Source: JAYVJM01 sp043769275
GTDB taxonomy: Bacteria; Pseudomonadota; Gammaproteobacteria; Pseudomonadales; UBA7239
Direction: 5' to 3'
Assembly: GCA_043769275.1 (NCBI GenBank)
Contig: JAYVJM010000090.1
Location: 1-29,788 of the forward strand
Length of the DNA: 29,788 nt
Position numbers and translations under genes: made by a program. Numbering within the stretch: the first letter of the stretch is position 1; each line of letters starts with the position of its first letter. The notes under the pieces were generated by a model that had not been told where the DNA came from, made no database searches, and saw only the letters and a list, made by a program, of their open reading frames with translations. Below are positions 8,711 through 15,761 of the stretch, piece after piece.

Positions 8711-9991
8711 TTATGCAGCATCCAAGCGTTTTGTTGGATAGGGTGGATAGTGTGCAGGGTAGGGCAGTCGTGCTACGCCACTTTCAATGGCTGCTTGCGC
8801 TACGGCCGCAGAAACGTGACTCAGAAGACGCGGATCAGTTGGCTTTGGGATAATGTAGTATGGGCCAAAGCGCAAAGATTTCACGCCATAACTTTCTGCT
8901 AGCGATGTAGGCACCGCTTCTTTGGTGATTTCGCACAACGCATTAACGGCTGCCATTTTCATTGCCGTGTTGATGACGCGGGCGCGCACATCAAGGGCAG
9001 CTCGAAAAATAAACGGAAAACCAAGAACATTGTTAACTTGATTTGGGTAGTCTGAGCGCCCAGTGGCCATGATCACATCATCTCGTGTTGATAATGCGAG
9101 CTTTGGACAAATTTCAGGGTCAGGATTTGACGCAGCAAACACGATCGGTTTGGGAGCCATCTTTAGCAGTTGCTGTGCGCTGAACAGCCCAGGCCCGGAA
9201 AGCCCAATAAAAACGTCAGCGCCATCAATGGCATCATCTAATGTGCGTGCTGTCGTTTTTACTGCAAAGCGCTGCTTATATACACCCAAATCTGTGCGCT
9301 CAGCGTGAATGACACCCTTGCTGTCTAACATCAAAATATGGCCGTGGTTTGCGCCGGCTGCCATTAGTAGTTCACAGCTAGCCATAGCGGCGGCACCGGC
9401 ACCTAAGAACACTATTTTTACAGCGTCTAGTGTTTTCCCCTGAATTTCCAGTGCGTTCAGCAATGCAGCAAGGCCAACGATAGCTGTGCCGTGTTGGTCG
9501 TCGTGAAATACAGGTACTTGGCAGCGTTCGATTAGCGCACGCTCAATCTCAAAACACTCAGGCGCTTTGATGTCTTCTAGGTTAATGCCCCCAAATGAGT
9601 TGGCGATCAGCACTACAGCGTCGATAAAGCGTGCGCTGTCTTCTGTGTCGATTTCAATATCTATGGCATCAATATTGGCAAATCGCTTGAATAATAGGGC
9701 TTTACCCTCCAAGACCGGTTTGCTGGCTATAGCACCCAAATTGCCGAGTCCTAATATGGCTGTACCATTGGAAATAACTGCAACTTGATTGCCTTTGCCG
9801 GTATAGAGATAGGCGAGATCAGGGTCTCTGGCTATTTCACGTACAGGAGCGGCAACTCCAGGACTGTAGGCTAGGGCTAAATCACGTTGGCTATCGGCGG
9901 GTTTTGTGAGCGAAACGGCTAGCTTGCCGGGAAATGGCAGCGCATGGTAATCCAGCGCAGCTTGTCTTAATGCCTGTAGATCGTCAAACAT
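8711..9991 (-). CDS. maeB: Malic enzyme, single-domain MaeB type
   Basis: A 426-residue cytosolic enzyme that oxidatively decarboxylates malate to pyruvate, producing NADPH or NADH. Seen: LALAYSPGVAAPV near residue 40, the NGTAILGLGNLGAIASKPVLEGK active-site region at about 75-97, FHDDQHGTAIV, and a Rossmann motif FLGAGAAAMASCELL at about 190-205. E. coli MaeB carries a C-terminal phosphotransacetylase domain; this protein ends after the malic domain, as in the roughly 420-residue enzymes of Pseudomonas. Coenzyme preference cannot be assigned with confidence. The ribosome binding site is weak. The gene sits between rpmE and aroC on the same strand; a similar rpmE/malic enzyme neighbourhood occurs in Pseudomonas, as I recall it. 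Confidence 0.93.
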   Translation of the reverse strand: MFDDLQALRQAALDYHALPFPGKLAVSLTKPADSQRDLALAYSPGVAAPVREIARDPDLAYLYTGKGNQVAVISNGTAILGLGNLGAIASKPVLEGKALLFKRFANIDAIDIEIDTEDSARFIDAVVLIANSFGGINLEDIKAPECFEIERALIERCQVPVFHDDQHGTAIVGLAALLNALEIQGKTLDAVKIVFLGAGAAAMASCELLMAAGANHGHILMLDSKGVIHAERTDLGVYKQRFAVKTTARTLDDAIDGADVFIGLSGPGLFSAQQLLKMAPKPIVFAASNPDPEICPKLALSTRDDVIMATGRSDYPNQVNNVLGFPFIFRAALDVRARVINTAMKMAAVNALCEITKEAVPTSLAESYGVKSLRFGPYYIIPKPTDPRLLSHVSAAVAQAAIESGVARLPYPAHYPPYPTKRLDAA

Positions 9992-10097
9992 TCGTGCAAG
10001 CCGCCCTGATAATAGACAAATGATAGAGTAAGAATTTGATCAGTATAAAAAATCGCTGATTCCCGTCATTGCTACAGATGTACGTGTTTTTCTTTGC

Positions 10098-10313
10098 TTA
10101 TTTTGCCGCGCCGCGTGCACCAAAGCGCTGCTTGAATCGGTCTATACGGCCACCGACATCGGCTGTTTTTTGGCGGCCAGTGTAGAAAGGATGGCAGGCG
10201 GCGCATACATCCAAGTGTATGTCTCGACCCAATGTGGAGCTTGTCTGAATGGCGTTTCCACAGCTGCATGTAGCGGTAACAGGTGCGTATTTTGGATGGA
10301 TGTTATCTTTCAT
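10098..10313 (-). CDS. rpmE: 50S ribosomal protein bL31, zinc type
   Basis: A 71-residue ribosomal protein of the large subunit, at the central protuberance and inter-subunit bridge. The sequence follows E. coli RpmE closely (MKDNIHPKY, then CSCGN, then LDVCAACHPFYTG). It retains four cysteines at 16, 18, 37 and 40, so it is the zinc-binding (C+) form rather than the zinc-free paralogue induced under zinc starvation. The ATG at 10313 has AGAGG six bases upstream; a TTG two codons earlier would extend the frame but matches neither the family start nor the ribosome binding site. The malic enzyme gene begins about 106 bases downstream. Confidence 0.96.
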   Translation of the reverse strand: MKDNIHPKYAPVTATCSCGNAIQTSSTLGRDIHLDVCAACHPFYTGRQKTADVGGRIDRFKQRFGARGAAK

Positions 10314-10540
10314 GGGCAACCTCTGTGTGTGTGCCGCCGCTTGAGCAAATCGTCAAGTACGGAACGGGAACCTTCAAAATGGGAGGCGAATGCTAGCAGA
10401 ACAGGCGGCGCAATGAAATAGATGCTCTGTCCAGCCACACATCGCATAAACGAGGGCGTGTGTTTCCACCGTGAGATGCGCTTAGTGGGGCAAAAGTTGG
10501 TATTGCTTGAGTTTAGGGCTGCGAGACTTCAGATGCGTAT

Positions 10541-10572
10541 CAACCTAACATTATTGGAGGTTGTGTTTTTTT
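10541..10572 (+). terminator. Orphan Rho-independent terminator-like hairpin
   Basis: CAACCT (10541-10546) pairs perfectly with AGGTTG (10558-10563) across an 11-base loop, and is followed by TG and seven T residues (10566-10572). The T-run makes it directional for the plus strand; read on the minus strand there is no U-tract. No plus-strand gene precedes it, so it may end a small RNA or an antisense transcript. The stem is short, so chance is possible. Confidence 0.4.
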
Positions 10573-10631
10573 AACGTCGAGACATCCGTTTTTGAAAACA
10601 GCGGACAGCCTCTCTGATCAACACAATAGCC

Positions 10632-10689
10632 AAAAATTTTACTGAGCAGGCTGATGTCACCTTCCGCTGGCGTGACAATCAGCCCCTGC
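10632..10689 (-). terminator. Candidate terminator of the cspD-like gene
   Basis: On the minus strand, GTGATTGTCAC-like pairing forms a long hairpin: bases 10672-10683 (GTGACAATCAGC) complement 10650-10660 (GCTGATGTCAC) with one bulged base. An outer CCTGC/GCAGG pair (10685-10689 and 10646-10650) extends it. A T-rich run follows in minus-strand sense near 10632-10640, about eight bases beyond the stem, so the tail is looser than in a classical intrinsic terminator. It lies 57 bases past the cspD stop codon. Confidence 0.5.
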
Positions 10690-10745
10690 CCTTTTACTTA
10701 GGCAGCACTATCATCTAAGTGTCGATCAGACATCGCCGCAAACCT

Positions 10746-10997
10746 TTACTCCGCTGTTTCCAGAGACTGGCGCGCCGCTGCTCTGATAGGTGCGCCTGTT
10801 ACGGCAATGTTGACAGCGTGCAACCCCTTTGCCCCTTGAATCACATCATAAGACACGGGTTGACCCGCCTTTAGTGTTCTGTAGCCGTCCATACTAACAG
10901 TGGAGAAGTGAGCAAATAAATCCTCACCACCTGCATCCGGTAAGACAAAACCATAACCCTTAGCGTTGTTGAACCATTTCACAGTACCTGTTGGCAT
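10746..10997 (-). CDS. cspD: CspD-like cold shock domain protein
   Basis: An 83-residue single-stranded nucleic acid binding protein with one cold shock domain. RNP1 is KGYGFV at about residues 13-18 and RNP2 is DLFAHF at about 26-31. Several stretches (GTVKWFNNAKGYGFV, GGEDLFAHFSTVSMDGYRTLKAGQ) track E. coli CspD more closely than CspA. In E. coli CspD inhibits replication in stationary phase, so whether this copy is cold-inducible cannot be told from the protein. The C-terminal tail (IRAAARQSLETAE) is longer and charged. AGGG lies about nine bases before the ATG. It has its own promoter and a long leader upstream; the usual clpS/clpA neighbours of cspD are absent. Confidence 0.9.
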   Translation of the reverse strand: MPTGTVKWFNNAKGYGFVLPDAGGEDLFAHFSTVSMDGYRTLKAGQPVSYDVIQGAKGLHAVNIAVTGAPIRAAARQSLETAE

Positions 10998-11138
10998 CGC
11001 ACTTACCCTCTGTGTGTGTATATCTTCCCTTACAAAGGACTCTTAACGATATCCAGTGTGTTCTTGCTTTGCTGTATGCAGGCTTCGGTAGGTTCCGATG
11101 GCGCGTTGTTGCCCAGTGTGTTCGCCATCACCCTCTTG

Positions 11139-11151
11139 GGACTGCACGTCC
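11139..11151 (-). promoter_or_regulatory. Cold-box-like hairpin at the start of the cspD leader
   Basis: In minus-strand sense these bases read GGACGTGCAGTCC, a GGAC/GTCC stem with a five-base loop. The first ten bases match E. coli cspA cold box TGACGTACAG at eight positions. The element sits just downstream of the predicted -10 box, close to the expected 5' end, which is also where the cspA cold box lies. It may be only a short chance palindrome. Confidence 0.35.
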
Positions 11152-11152
11152 T

Positions 11153-11180
11153 TTTTTAACAGGTTTTATGCGCGAGTCAA
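11153..11180 (-). promoter_or_regulatory. Candidate sigma-70 promoter of the cspD-like gene
   Basis: In minus-strand sense, TTGACT (11175-11180, five of six to the -35 consensus) is followed after 16 bases by TAAAAA (11153-11158, four of six to the -10). Initiation near 11146 would give a leader of about 150 bases, similar in size to the leader of E. coli cspA. Confidence 0.5.
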
Positions 11181-11316
11181 GCATATTTTGATGTCCTGCC
11201 TTGCCACAACCCTTCGCAACTCCTAGAATCGCCAGCCATTTTAGTTCTTGTCACACGCAGCATTTCCCAAAACGGTGCTGATGTATAAGCGCGACCTATA
11301 CAAAGGTAAAAAAATC

Positions 11317-13236
11317 ATGCCCGCTATTACACTTCCAGATGGCAGCCAGCGCAACTTTGAGTGCGCAGTGACAGTCTTGGATGTTGCCGTGTCCATCGGC
11401 GCGGGTTTAGCGAAAGCTGCCATTGCGGGGCGTGTTGACGGCAAGTTGGTCGATACCTCTTTTTTGATTCAACAAAACAGCAATTTGGCGATTGTCACTG
11501 AGCGCGACGCTGAGGCTAGCGAGATTATTCGTCACTCGACTGCGCATTTACTGGCAATGGCTGTGCAAGGCTTGTTTCCCGCAGCGCAAGTGACGATTGG
11601 TCCTGTTATTGAAGATGGATTTTTTTACGATTTCGCGTTTGAGCGTGGCTTTACGCCTGATGATTTAACTCAGATCGAACGACGCATGGAAGACATAGCA
11701 GCCTCTGATCTGCCCATTGAGCGTATTGTAATGAGTCGTGCCGATGCTGTAGCTGCATTTGTCGCTCTTGGCGAACAATACAAAGTTGAAATCATCAAAG
11801 AGTTGCCTGGCACCGAAGAAATTTCTGTCTATAAACAAGGCAATTGGATGGATTTATGCCGTGGCCCCCACGTGCCATCTACCGGAAAACTCAAGGCATT
11901 CAAATTAACCAAAGTGGCCGGAGCCTATTGGCGTGGCGATCACAATAACGCGCAATTGCAGCGCATTTACGGGACTGCATGGGCGAATAAAAAAGAACTG
12001 GCAGCCTATCTCACTCGCTTGGAAGAGGCAGAAAAGCGCGATCACCGTAAAATAGGCAAGCGGCTAGACTTATTTCATATGCAGGAAGAAGCGCCTGGTA
12101 TGGTGTTTTGGCACAACAACGGCTGGATTATTTACCAGCAAATTGAACAGTATATTCGCGAGCGTTTGCGTAAAGCAGGTTATCAAGAGGTGCGCACCCC
12201 GCAAGTGGTCGATTTGTCGCTATGGGAGCGATCAGGACACTGGGGCAAGTACTCGCAGAACATGTTTACAACCGAGAGCGAGTCACGCACTTACGCCGTT
12301 AAGCCCATGAATTGCCCTTGTCATGTGCAAATCTATAATACGGCTCTGCACAGTTACCGCGAGTTGCCGCTACGCATGGCGGAATTTGGTTCTTGCCATC
12401 GCAATGAGCCCTCCGGTGCTTTGCATGGCATTATGCGTGTGCGCGGCTTCATCCAAGATGATGCACATATTTTTTGCACAGAAGAACAAATCCAAGCGGA
12501 AGTAGCGAGCTTTATTGATCTGCTCTATTCGGTGTATCAAGATTTTGGTTTTAGTGATGTTATCGTCAAATTATCCACGCGCCCCGTAGAGCGTGTTGGA
12601 TCAGATGAAATTTGGGATAAAGCAGAAGCCGCGCTTTCAGATGCGCTTATCGCCAACGGCCTGTCCTTTGATTTACAGCCAGGAGAGGGCGCATTTTATG
12701 GGCCAAAAATTGAATTCACGCTGAAGGATTGTATTGGGCGTTTGTGGCAGTGCGGCACGATTCAGGTAGATTTCAACATGCCAAGCCGCCTCGACGCGGA
12801 ATACGTAGATGAAAGCAGTCAGCGTCGTACGCCTGTTATGCTGCACCGCGCTATTTTGGGCTCATTGGAGCGGTTTATTGGGATATTGATAGAACAATAC
12901 GAAGGGTCGTTTCCTTTGTGGCTTGCCCCTGTACAGGTGGCTGTGCTTAATATCACCGATAAACAGGCTGAATATGTCCAGTTATTAACCGATTTTCTTG
13001 AAAATCAGGGTATTCGCGCCAACGCGGACTTGAGAAACGAAAAGATCGGGTTTAAAATCCGCGCGCACACAATGAACAAAACGCCCTATCTGCTTGTGGT
13101 AGGTGACAGAGAAGTTGAGACACAAACAGTGGCCGTACGAGAACGCGGTGGCGCTGAGTTGGGTAGCATGGGTTGGCAAGCCCTCGTCGGGCACCTAAAG
13201 GCCCATATTGCCCAGCGCGGACGCATCGCCTTGTAA
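11317..13236 (+). CDS. thrS: Threonine-tRNA ligase
   Basis: A 639-residue class II aminoacyl-tRNA synthetase (E. coli 642 aa) that charges tRNA-Thr. It shows the N-terminal TGS domain (about 1-62), the editing domain with HSTAHLLAMAVQ, the catalytic core with MNCPCHVQIYN (zinc ligand Cys333) and the zinc histidines expected in DDAHIF and PVMLHRAILGS, and the C-terminal anticodon-binding domain with NEKIGFKIRAH. The ATG at 11317 is chosen because MPAITLPDGS is the normal TGS start; AAGG lies about ten bases upstream. The frame remains open for 23 more codons upstream, without homology. It heads the translation-factor operon with infC 65 bases later. Confidence 0.97.
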   Translation: MPAITLPDGSQRNFECAVTVLDVAVSIGAGLAKAAIAGRVDGKLVDTSFLIQQNSNLAIVTERDAEASEIIRHSTAHLLAMAVQGLFPAAQVTIGPVIEDGFFYDFAFERGFTPDDLTQIERRMEDIAASDLPIERIVMSRADAVAAFVALGEQYKVEIIKELPGTEEISVYKQGNWMDLCRGPHVPSTGKLKAFKLTKVAGAYWRGDHNNAQLQRIYGTAWANKKELAAYLTRLEEAEKRDHRKIGKRLDLFHMQEEAPGMVFWHNNGWIIYQQIEQYIRERLRKAGYQEVRTPQVVDLSLWERSGHWGKYSQNMFTTESESRTYAVKPMNCPCHVQIYNTALHSYRELPLRMAEFGSCHRNEPSGALHGIMRVRGFIQDDAHIFCTEEQIQAEVASFIDLLYSVYQDFGFSDVIVKLSTRPVERVGSDEIWDKAEAALSDALIANGLSFDLQPGEGAFYGPKIEFTLKDCIGRLWQCGTIQVDFNMPSRLDAEYVDESSQRRTPVMLHRAILGSLERFIGILIEQYEGSFPLWLAPVQVAVLNITDKQAEYVQLLTDFLENQGIRANADLRNEKIGFKIRAHTMNKTPYLLVVGDREVETQTVAVRERGGAELGSMGWQALVGHLKAHIAQRGRIAL

Positions 13237-13289
13237 AATGAGGCAGATGACTGATCGACTGTTTTGGGTGCAGTAGTTTCAAATACAGC

Positions 13290-13304
13290 GGAGAGCGAGT
13301 TATT
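13290..13304 (+). promoter_or_regulatory. Ribosome binding site and AUU start codon of infC
   Basis: GGAG (13290-13293) stands eight bases before ATT (13302-13304). In E. coli infC the AUU start lets IF3 repress its own translation by rejecting non-canonical start codons. The same arrangement here implies the same feedback loop. Confidence 0.85.
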
Positions 13305-13850
13305 AATCAACCAGCAGAAAAAGAGCGCGGCGGCAACAGCAACAAGCAGCGCGTAAACGACGATATTCGAGCCAGAGAGGTGCGTTTGATTGGCGCAGAT
13401 GGCAGCCAAGTTGGCGTAGTCAGCTTGCGTGAAGCACTCGCTGCGGCTCAACTGGCGGTGCTGGACTTGGTGGAGATTTCTCCTGATGCTGAGCCGCCCG
13501 TTTGTAAAATTATGGATTACGGCAAGCATCTGTTCGAGCTCAAAAAGCAAAAAAATGAACAGAAGAAAAAGCAACACCGTGTCCAGATCAAGGAAATCAA
13601 GTTTCGACCAGGGACGGAAGATGGGGACTATCAGGTCAAACTACGCAACCTGATGCGTTTCTTAGAGCAAGGGGACAAAGCCAAAATCACGCTACGTTAT
13701 CGTGGTCGTGAGATGGCGCATCAAGAGCTTGGTATGGAGATGCTAAAACGCATCGAAACCGATTTGGTGGATCATGGCGCAGTCGAGCAATTCCCGAAAA
13801 TGGAAGGGCGGCAACTGACAATGGTTTTAGGCCCCAAAAAGAAAAAATAA
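13302..13850 (+). CDS. infC: Translation initiation factor IF-3
   Basis: A 182-residue protein (E. coli 180 aa) that binds the 30S subunit, keeps subunits apart and checks the start codon. The N-domain (RVNDDIRAREVRLIGADGSQVGVVSLREAL) and linker (KKQKNEQKKKQ) lead to the C-domain with VQIKEIKFRPGTEDGDYQVKLRNLMRFLEQGDKAK and a lysine-rich end. There is no ATG, GTG or TTG early enough to include the N-domain. A GTG at 13380 would delete 26 conserved-region residues. Starting at ATT 13302 restores the RVNDDIRAREVRL segment that aligns with E. coli. It lies 65 bases after thrS and 92 before rpmI, in the usual order. Confidence 0.95.
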   Translation: MNQPAEKERGGNSNKQRVNDDIRAREVRLIGADGSQVGVVSLREALAAAQLAVLDLVEISPDAEPPVCKIMDYGKHLFELKKQKNEQKKKQHRVQIKEIKFRPGTEDGDYQVKLRNLMRFLEQGDKAKITLRYRGREMAHQELGMEMLKRIETDLVDHGAVEQFPKMEGRQLTMVLGPKKKK

Positions 13851-13902
13851 CCGGTGCTTTTGCGCTAACCATTTTGGTCGGTTGTTTCTATTGTCTACAA
13901 AC

Positions 13903-13922
13903 GGAAAGTGGTGACGCTTTCC
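13903..13922 (+). promoter_or_regulatory. Stem-loop upstream of rpmI, possible L20 autoregulation site
   Basis: GGAAAG (13903-13908) pairs with CTTTCC (13917-13922) across an eight-base loop, ending eight bases before the rpmI GGAG. In E. coli, ribosomal protein L20 represses rpmI-rplT by binding mRNA structures in this infC-rpmI region. Position supports the idea; I could not verify the L20 recognition features. Confidence 0.3.
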
Positions 13923-13942
13923 CCAATGCGGAGTTTTTTACT

Positions 13943-14137
13943 ATGCCTAAAATTAAGGTACACAGCGGGGCGTCCAAACGCTTCAAGAAGACGGCGGCAG
14001 GCTACAAGCGCAAACATGCAAATAAAAGCCACATCCTCACCAAAATGACCACCAAGCGTAAACGCCAGTTGCGCGGCACTGATTTGGTTGATAAATCAGA
14101 CGTGGTGTTGGTTGATAAGATGTTTCGTAACTGCTGA
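13943..14137 (+). CDS. rpmI: 50S ribosomal protein bL35
   Basis: A 64-residue basic protein of the large ribosomal subunit. MPKIKVHSGASKRFKKTAAGYKRK is the conserved L35 N-terminus, and the remainder (HILTKMTTKRKRQLRGTDLVDKSD) keeps the usual pattern and length. The ATG at 13943 follows GGAG (13930-13933) by nine bases; the upstream extension of the frame is unrelated. It sits between infC and rplT as in most gammaproteobacteria. Confidence 0.97.
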   Translation: MPKIKVHSGASKRFKKTAAGYKRKHANKSHILTKMTTKRKRQLRGTDLVDKSDVVLVDKMFRNC

Positions 14138-14170
14138 TTATCAGCTCATTACGTGCCCTTTTCTGATTCG

Positions 14171-14194
14171 TTTTTTGTTATATTTTTTGTTATA
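14171..14194 (+). repeat. Perfect 12-bp tandem duplication before rplT
   Basis: The unit TTTTTTGTTATA occurs twice without interruption (14171-14182 and 14183-14194), ending 16 bases before the rplT ATG. It occupies most of the A/T-rich part of the 73-base rpmI-rplT gap. Confidence 0.95.
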
Positions 14195-14210
14195 AGTACA
14201 GGACAAAATC

Positions 14211-14576
14211 ATGCCTCGTGTAAAACGTGGTGTCACGGCTCACGCCAGACACAAAAAAACCCTCAAGCAGGCTAAAGGTTATTACGGTGCACGCTCCCGT
14301 GTTTATCGCGTAGCCAAGCAGGCTGTTACTAAAGCTGGCCAATACGCCTACCGCGATCGCCGCGTTAAGAAACGTGAATTCCGCGCTCTCTGGATCACGC
14401 GTATCAATGCACAAGCACGTGTGGAGGGTATCACTTACAGCCAGTTTATTGCTGGTTTGAAGAAAGTGGGTATTGAGCTGGATAGACGTGTGATGGCCGA
14501 TCTCGCCTACCACGACAAACCGGCTTTTGCGGTGCTTGCAGCCCAAGCCAAAGCGGCGTTGGCAGTAGCAGCTTAA
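14211..14576 (+). CDS. rplT: 50S ribosomal protein bL20
   Basis: A 121-residue assembly protein of the 50S subunit (E. coli 118 aa), also the autogenous repressor of its operon in E. coli. The basic N-terminal arm (MPRVKRGVTAHARHKKTLKQAKGYYGARSRVYR-type sequence) and the globular domain (ALWITRINAQARVEGITYSQFIAGLKKVGIELDRRVMADLA) are both complete. The ATG is preceded by AGGAC. An intrinsic terminator follows 40 bases after the stop codon. Confidence 0.97.
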   Translation: MPRVKRGVTAHARHKKTLKQAKGYYGARSRVYRVAKQAVTKAGQYAYRDRRVKKREFRALWITRINAQARVEGITYSQFIAGLKKVGIELDRRVMADLAYHDKPAFAVLAAQAKAALAVAA

Positions 14577-14616
14577 ACATCGCAGAGGATATATATCTCT
14601 AGCGACAAAACAAAAC

Positions 14617-14639
14617 GGCCCGCTTTTGCGGGTCTTTTT
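14617..14639 (+). terminator. Rho-independent terminator between rplT and pheS
   Basis: GGCCCGC (14617-14623) pairs with GCGGGTC (14628-14634) around a TTTT loop, with one G-U pair, and is followed by five T residues (14635-14639). It separates the ribosomal protein genes from pheST. In E. coli pheST is controlled by attenuation with a Phe-rich leader peptide. Here the 40 bases between the rplT stop and the stem contain no ATG, so a leader peptide is not evident. Confidence 0.8.
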
Positions 14640-14675
14640 GTTTCACAAAGACGACAAATCAACAAGGTTTGATGT

Positions 14676-15701
14676 ATGGATAAGCTACAAATGTTGGCCG
14701 AAGAAGCTTGCCGAGCAATTGAAGCCGCCGATAGCGAGCGAGCCTTAGACGATGTGCGCGTGGCTTACCTTGGAAAAAAAGGCGCACTAACAGCGCAACT
14801 AAAAAACCTGGGGCAACTCTCTGCTGAAGATCGTCCTGCTGCTGGTGCAAAAATCAACGTCGTGAAGGAGTCGCTGCAAACGCAAATCGAAACGCGCCAG
14901 CGTCTTTTTTCACAGGCGGCTATAAATGCTCGCCTAAGCCAAGAAACGCTTGATGTTACCCTGCTTGGGCGCGATGAAAATATTGGTTCGCTGCATCCTG
15001 TCACGCGCACTATCGCACGCATACGCAGTATTTTTGCCCGCGTTGGTTTTGCGTTGGAAGAAGGCCTGGAAATTGAACACGAACGCTACAATTTTGACGC
15101 GCTTAATATCCCAAAACATCACCCAGCGCGCGCTATGCACGACACTTTTTATATCGACGATAAGCACGTTTTACGTACACACACATCACCCGTACAAATT
15201 CATGTGATGGAGCGCGTGATGAAAACCAGCGCGCCGCCGATTCGCATTATCTGCCCTGGCCGCGTGTATCGCTGCGATTCTGATCTCACACACACGCCCA
15301 TGTTTCACCAAGTGGAGGGGTTGTTGGTTGATAAAAACGTGAGCTTTGCCGACCTCAAGGGTTTAATTGACCAATTCCTCAAGGCGTTTTTTGAAACCGA
15401 TCTCGCTGTGCGTTTCCGTCCGTCCTATTTTCCTTTTACCGAGCCTTCAGCCGAAGTAGATATGCAATGCACGCACTGCCAAGGCAAAGGTTGCCGCATT
15501 TGCAAAAACACGGGCTGGCTGGAAGTTATGGGCTGCGGCATGGTGCATCCACAGGTATTTACAAATGTTGGTATAGATAGCCAACAGTACACGGGCTTGG
15601 CCTTCGGCATGGGCGTTGAGCGTTTGGCGATGTTGCGCTACGGCGTGAATGACTTGCGGCTGTTTTTTGAAAATGACGCAAAGTTTTTAGGCCAATTTTA
15701 A
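14676..15701 (+). CDS. pheS: Phenylalanine-tRNA ligase alpha subunit
   Basis: A 341-residue class II synthetase catalytic subunit (E. coli 327 aa), forming an alpha2-beta2 enzyme with PheT. The N-terminal coiled coil that binds tRNA spans about 1-95. Motif 2 is GRVYRCDSDLTHTPMFHQVEG and motif 3 is FGMGVERLAMLRYGVNDLR near the end. A cysteine cluster CxxC-x4-CxxC at 265-276 (CTHCQGKGCRIC) looks like a small zinc knuckle; E. coli PheS lacks it, while I believe Pseudomonas-type enzymes carry a similar one. The gene begins 36 bases after the terminator T-run and is followed by pheT after 60 bases. Confidence 0.97.
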   Translation: MDKLQMLAEEACRAIEAADSERALDDVRVAYLGKKGALTAQLKNLGQLSAEDRPAAGAKINVVKESLQTQIETRQRLFSQAAINARLSQETLDVTLLGRDENIGSLHPVTRTIARIRSIFARVGFALEEGLEIEHERYNFDALNIPKHHPARAMHDTFYIDDKHVLRTHTSPVQIHVMERVMKTSAPPIRIICPGRVYRCDSDLTHTPMFHQVEGLLVDKNVSFADLKGLIDQFLKAFFETDLAVRFRPSYFPFTEPSAEVDMQCTHCQGKGCRICKNTGWLEVMGCGMVHPQVFTNVGIDSQQYTGLAFGMGVERLAMLRYGVNDLRLFFENDAKFLGQF

Positions 15702-15761
15702 ATCAGCTGCAACGCACGAATCCAAAGTGAATAAACGCATTCAGAAAGGTTTTTGAACACC

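Larger units (their letters stand above)
10314..10745. other. Non-coding gap between rpmE and the cspD-like gene
   Basis: 432 bases with no credible protein-coding frame on either strand. Both flanking genes are on the minus strand, so this gap should hold the rpmE promoter and the 3' end of the cold shock transcript. Two hairpins stand out: a plus-strand terminator-like structure at 10541-10572, and a long interrupted stem at 10646-10689 that suits termination of the cold shock gene. The part nearest rpmE (10314-10440) shows no promoter I can name. Confidence 0.6.
10998..11316. other. Divergent intergenic region between cspD-like gene and thrS
   Basis: 319 bases without a credible coding frame. 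On the minus strand it holds a good promoter (11153-11180), then a leader of about 150 bases ahead of the cold shock gene. On the plus strand it must carry the thrS leader; a TATAAG (11284-11289) could be a -10 element but I find no matching -35 box, so I do not call that promoter. No anticodon-loop mimic like the E. coli thrS operator was recognisable by eye. Confidence 0.55.

Noticed and set aside
11139..11157. GGAC/GTCC stem followed by six T residues on the plus strand, resembling an attenuator in front of thrS
   Set aside because: The stem is only four base pairs, and the same bases make better sense on the minus strand as the -10 region and start of the cspD leader. There is no leader peptide or alternative fold on the plus strand.
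11248..11289. TTGTCA with TATAAG as a thrS promoter
   Set aside because: The spacing of 30 bases is far from the 16-18 needed, so the two elements cannot form one sigma-70 promoter.
13380..13850. infC starting at GTG 13380
   Set aside because: It would delete the conserved start of the IF3 N-domain; the ATT at 13302 has a good ribosome binding site and restores it.
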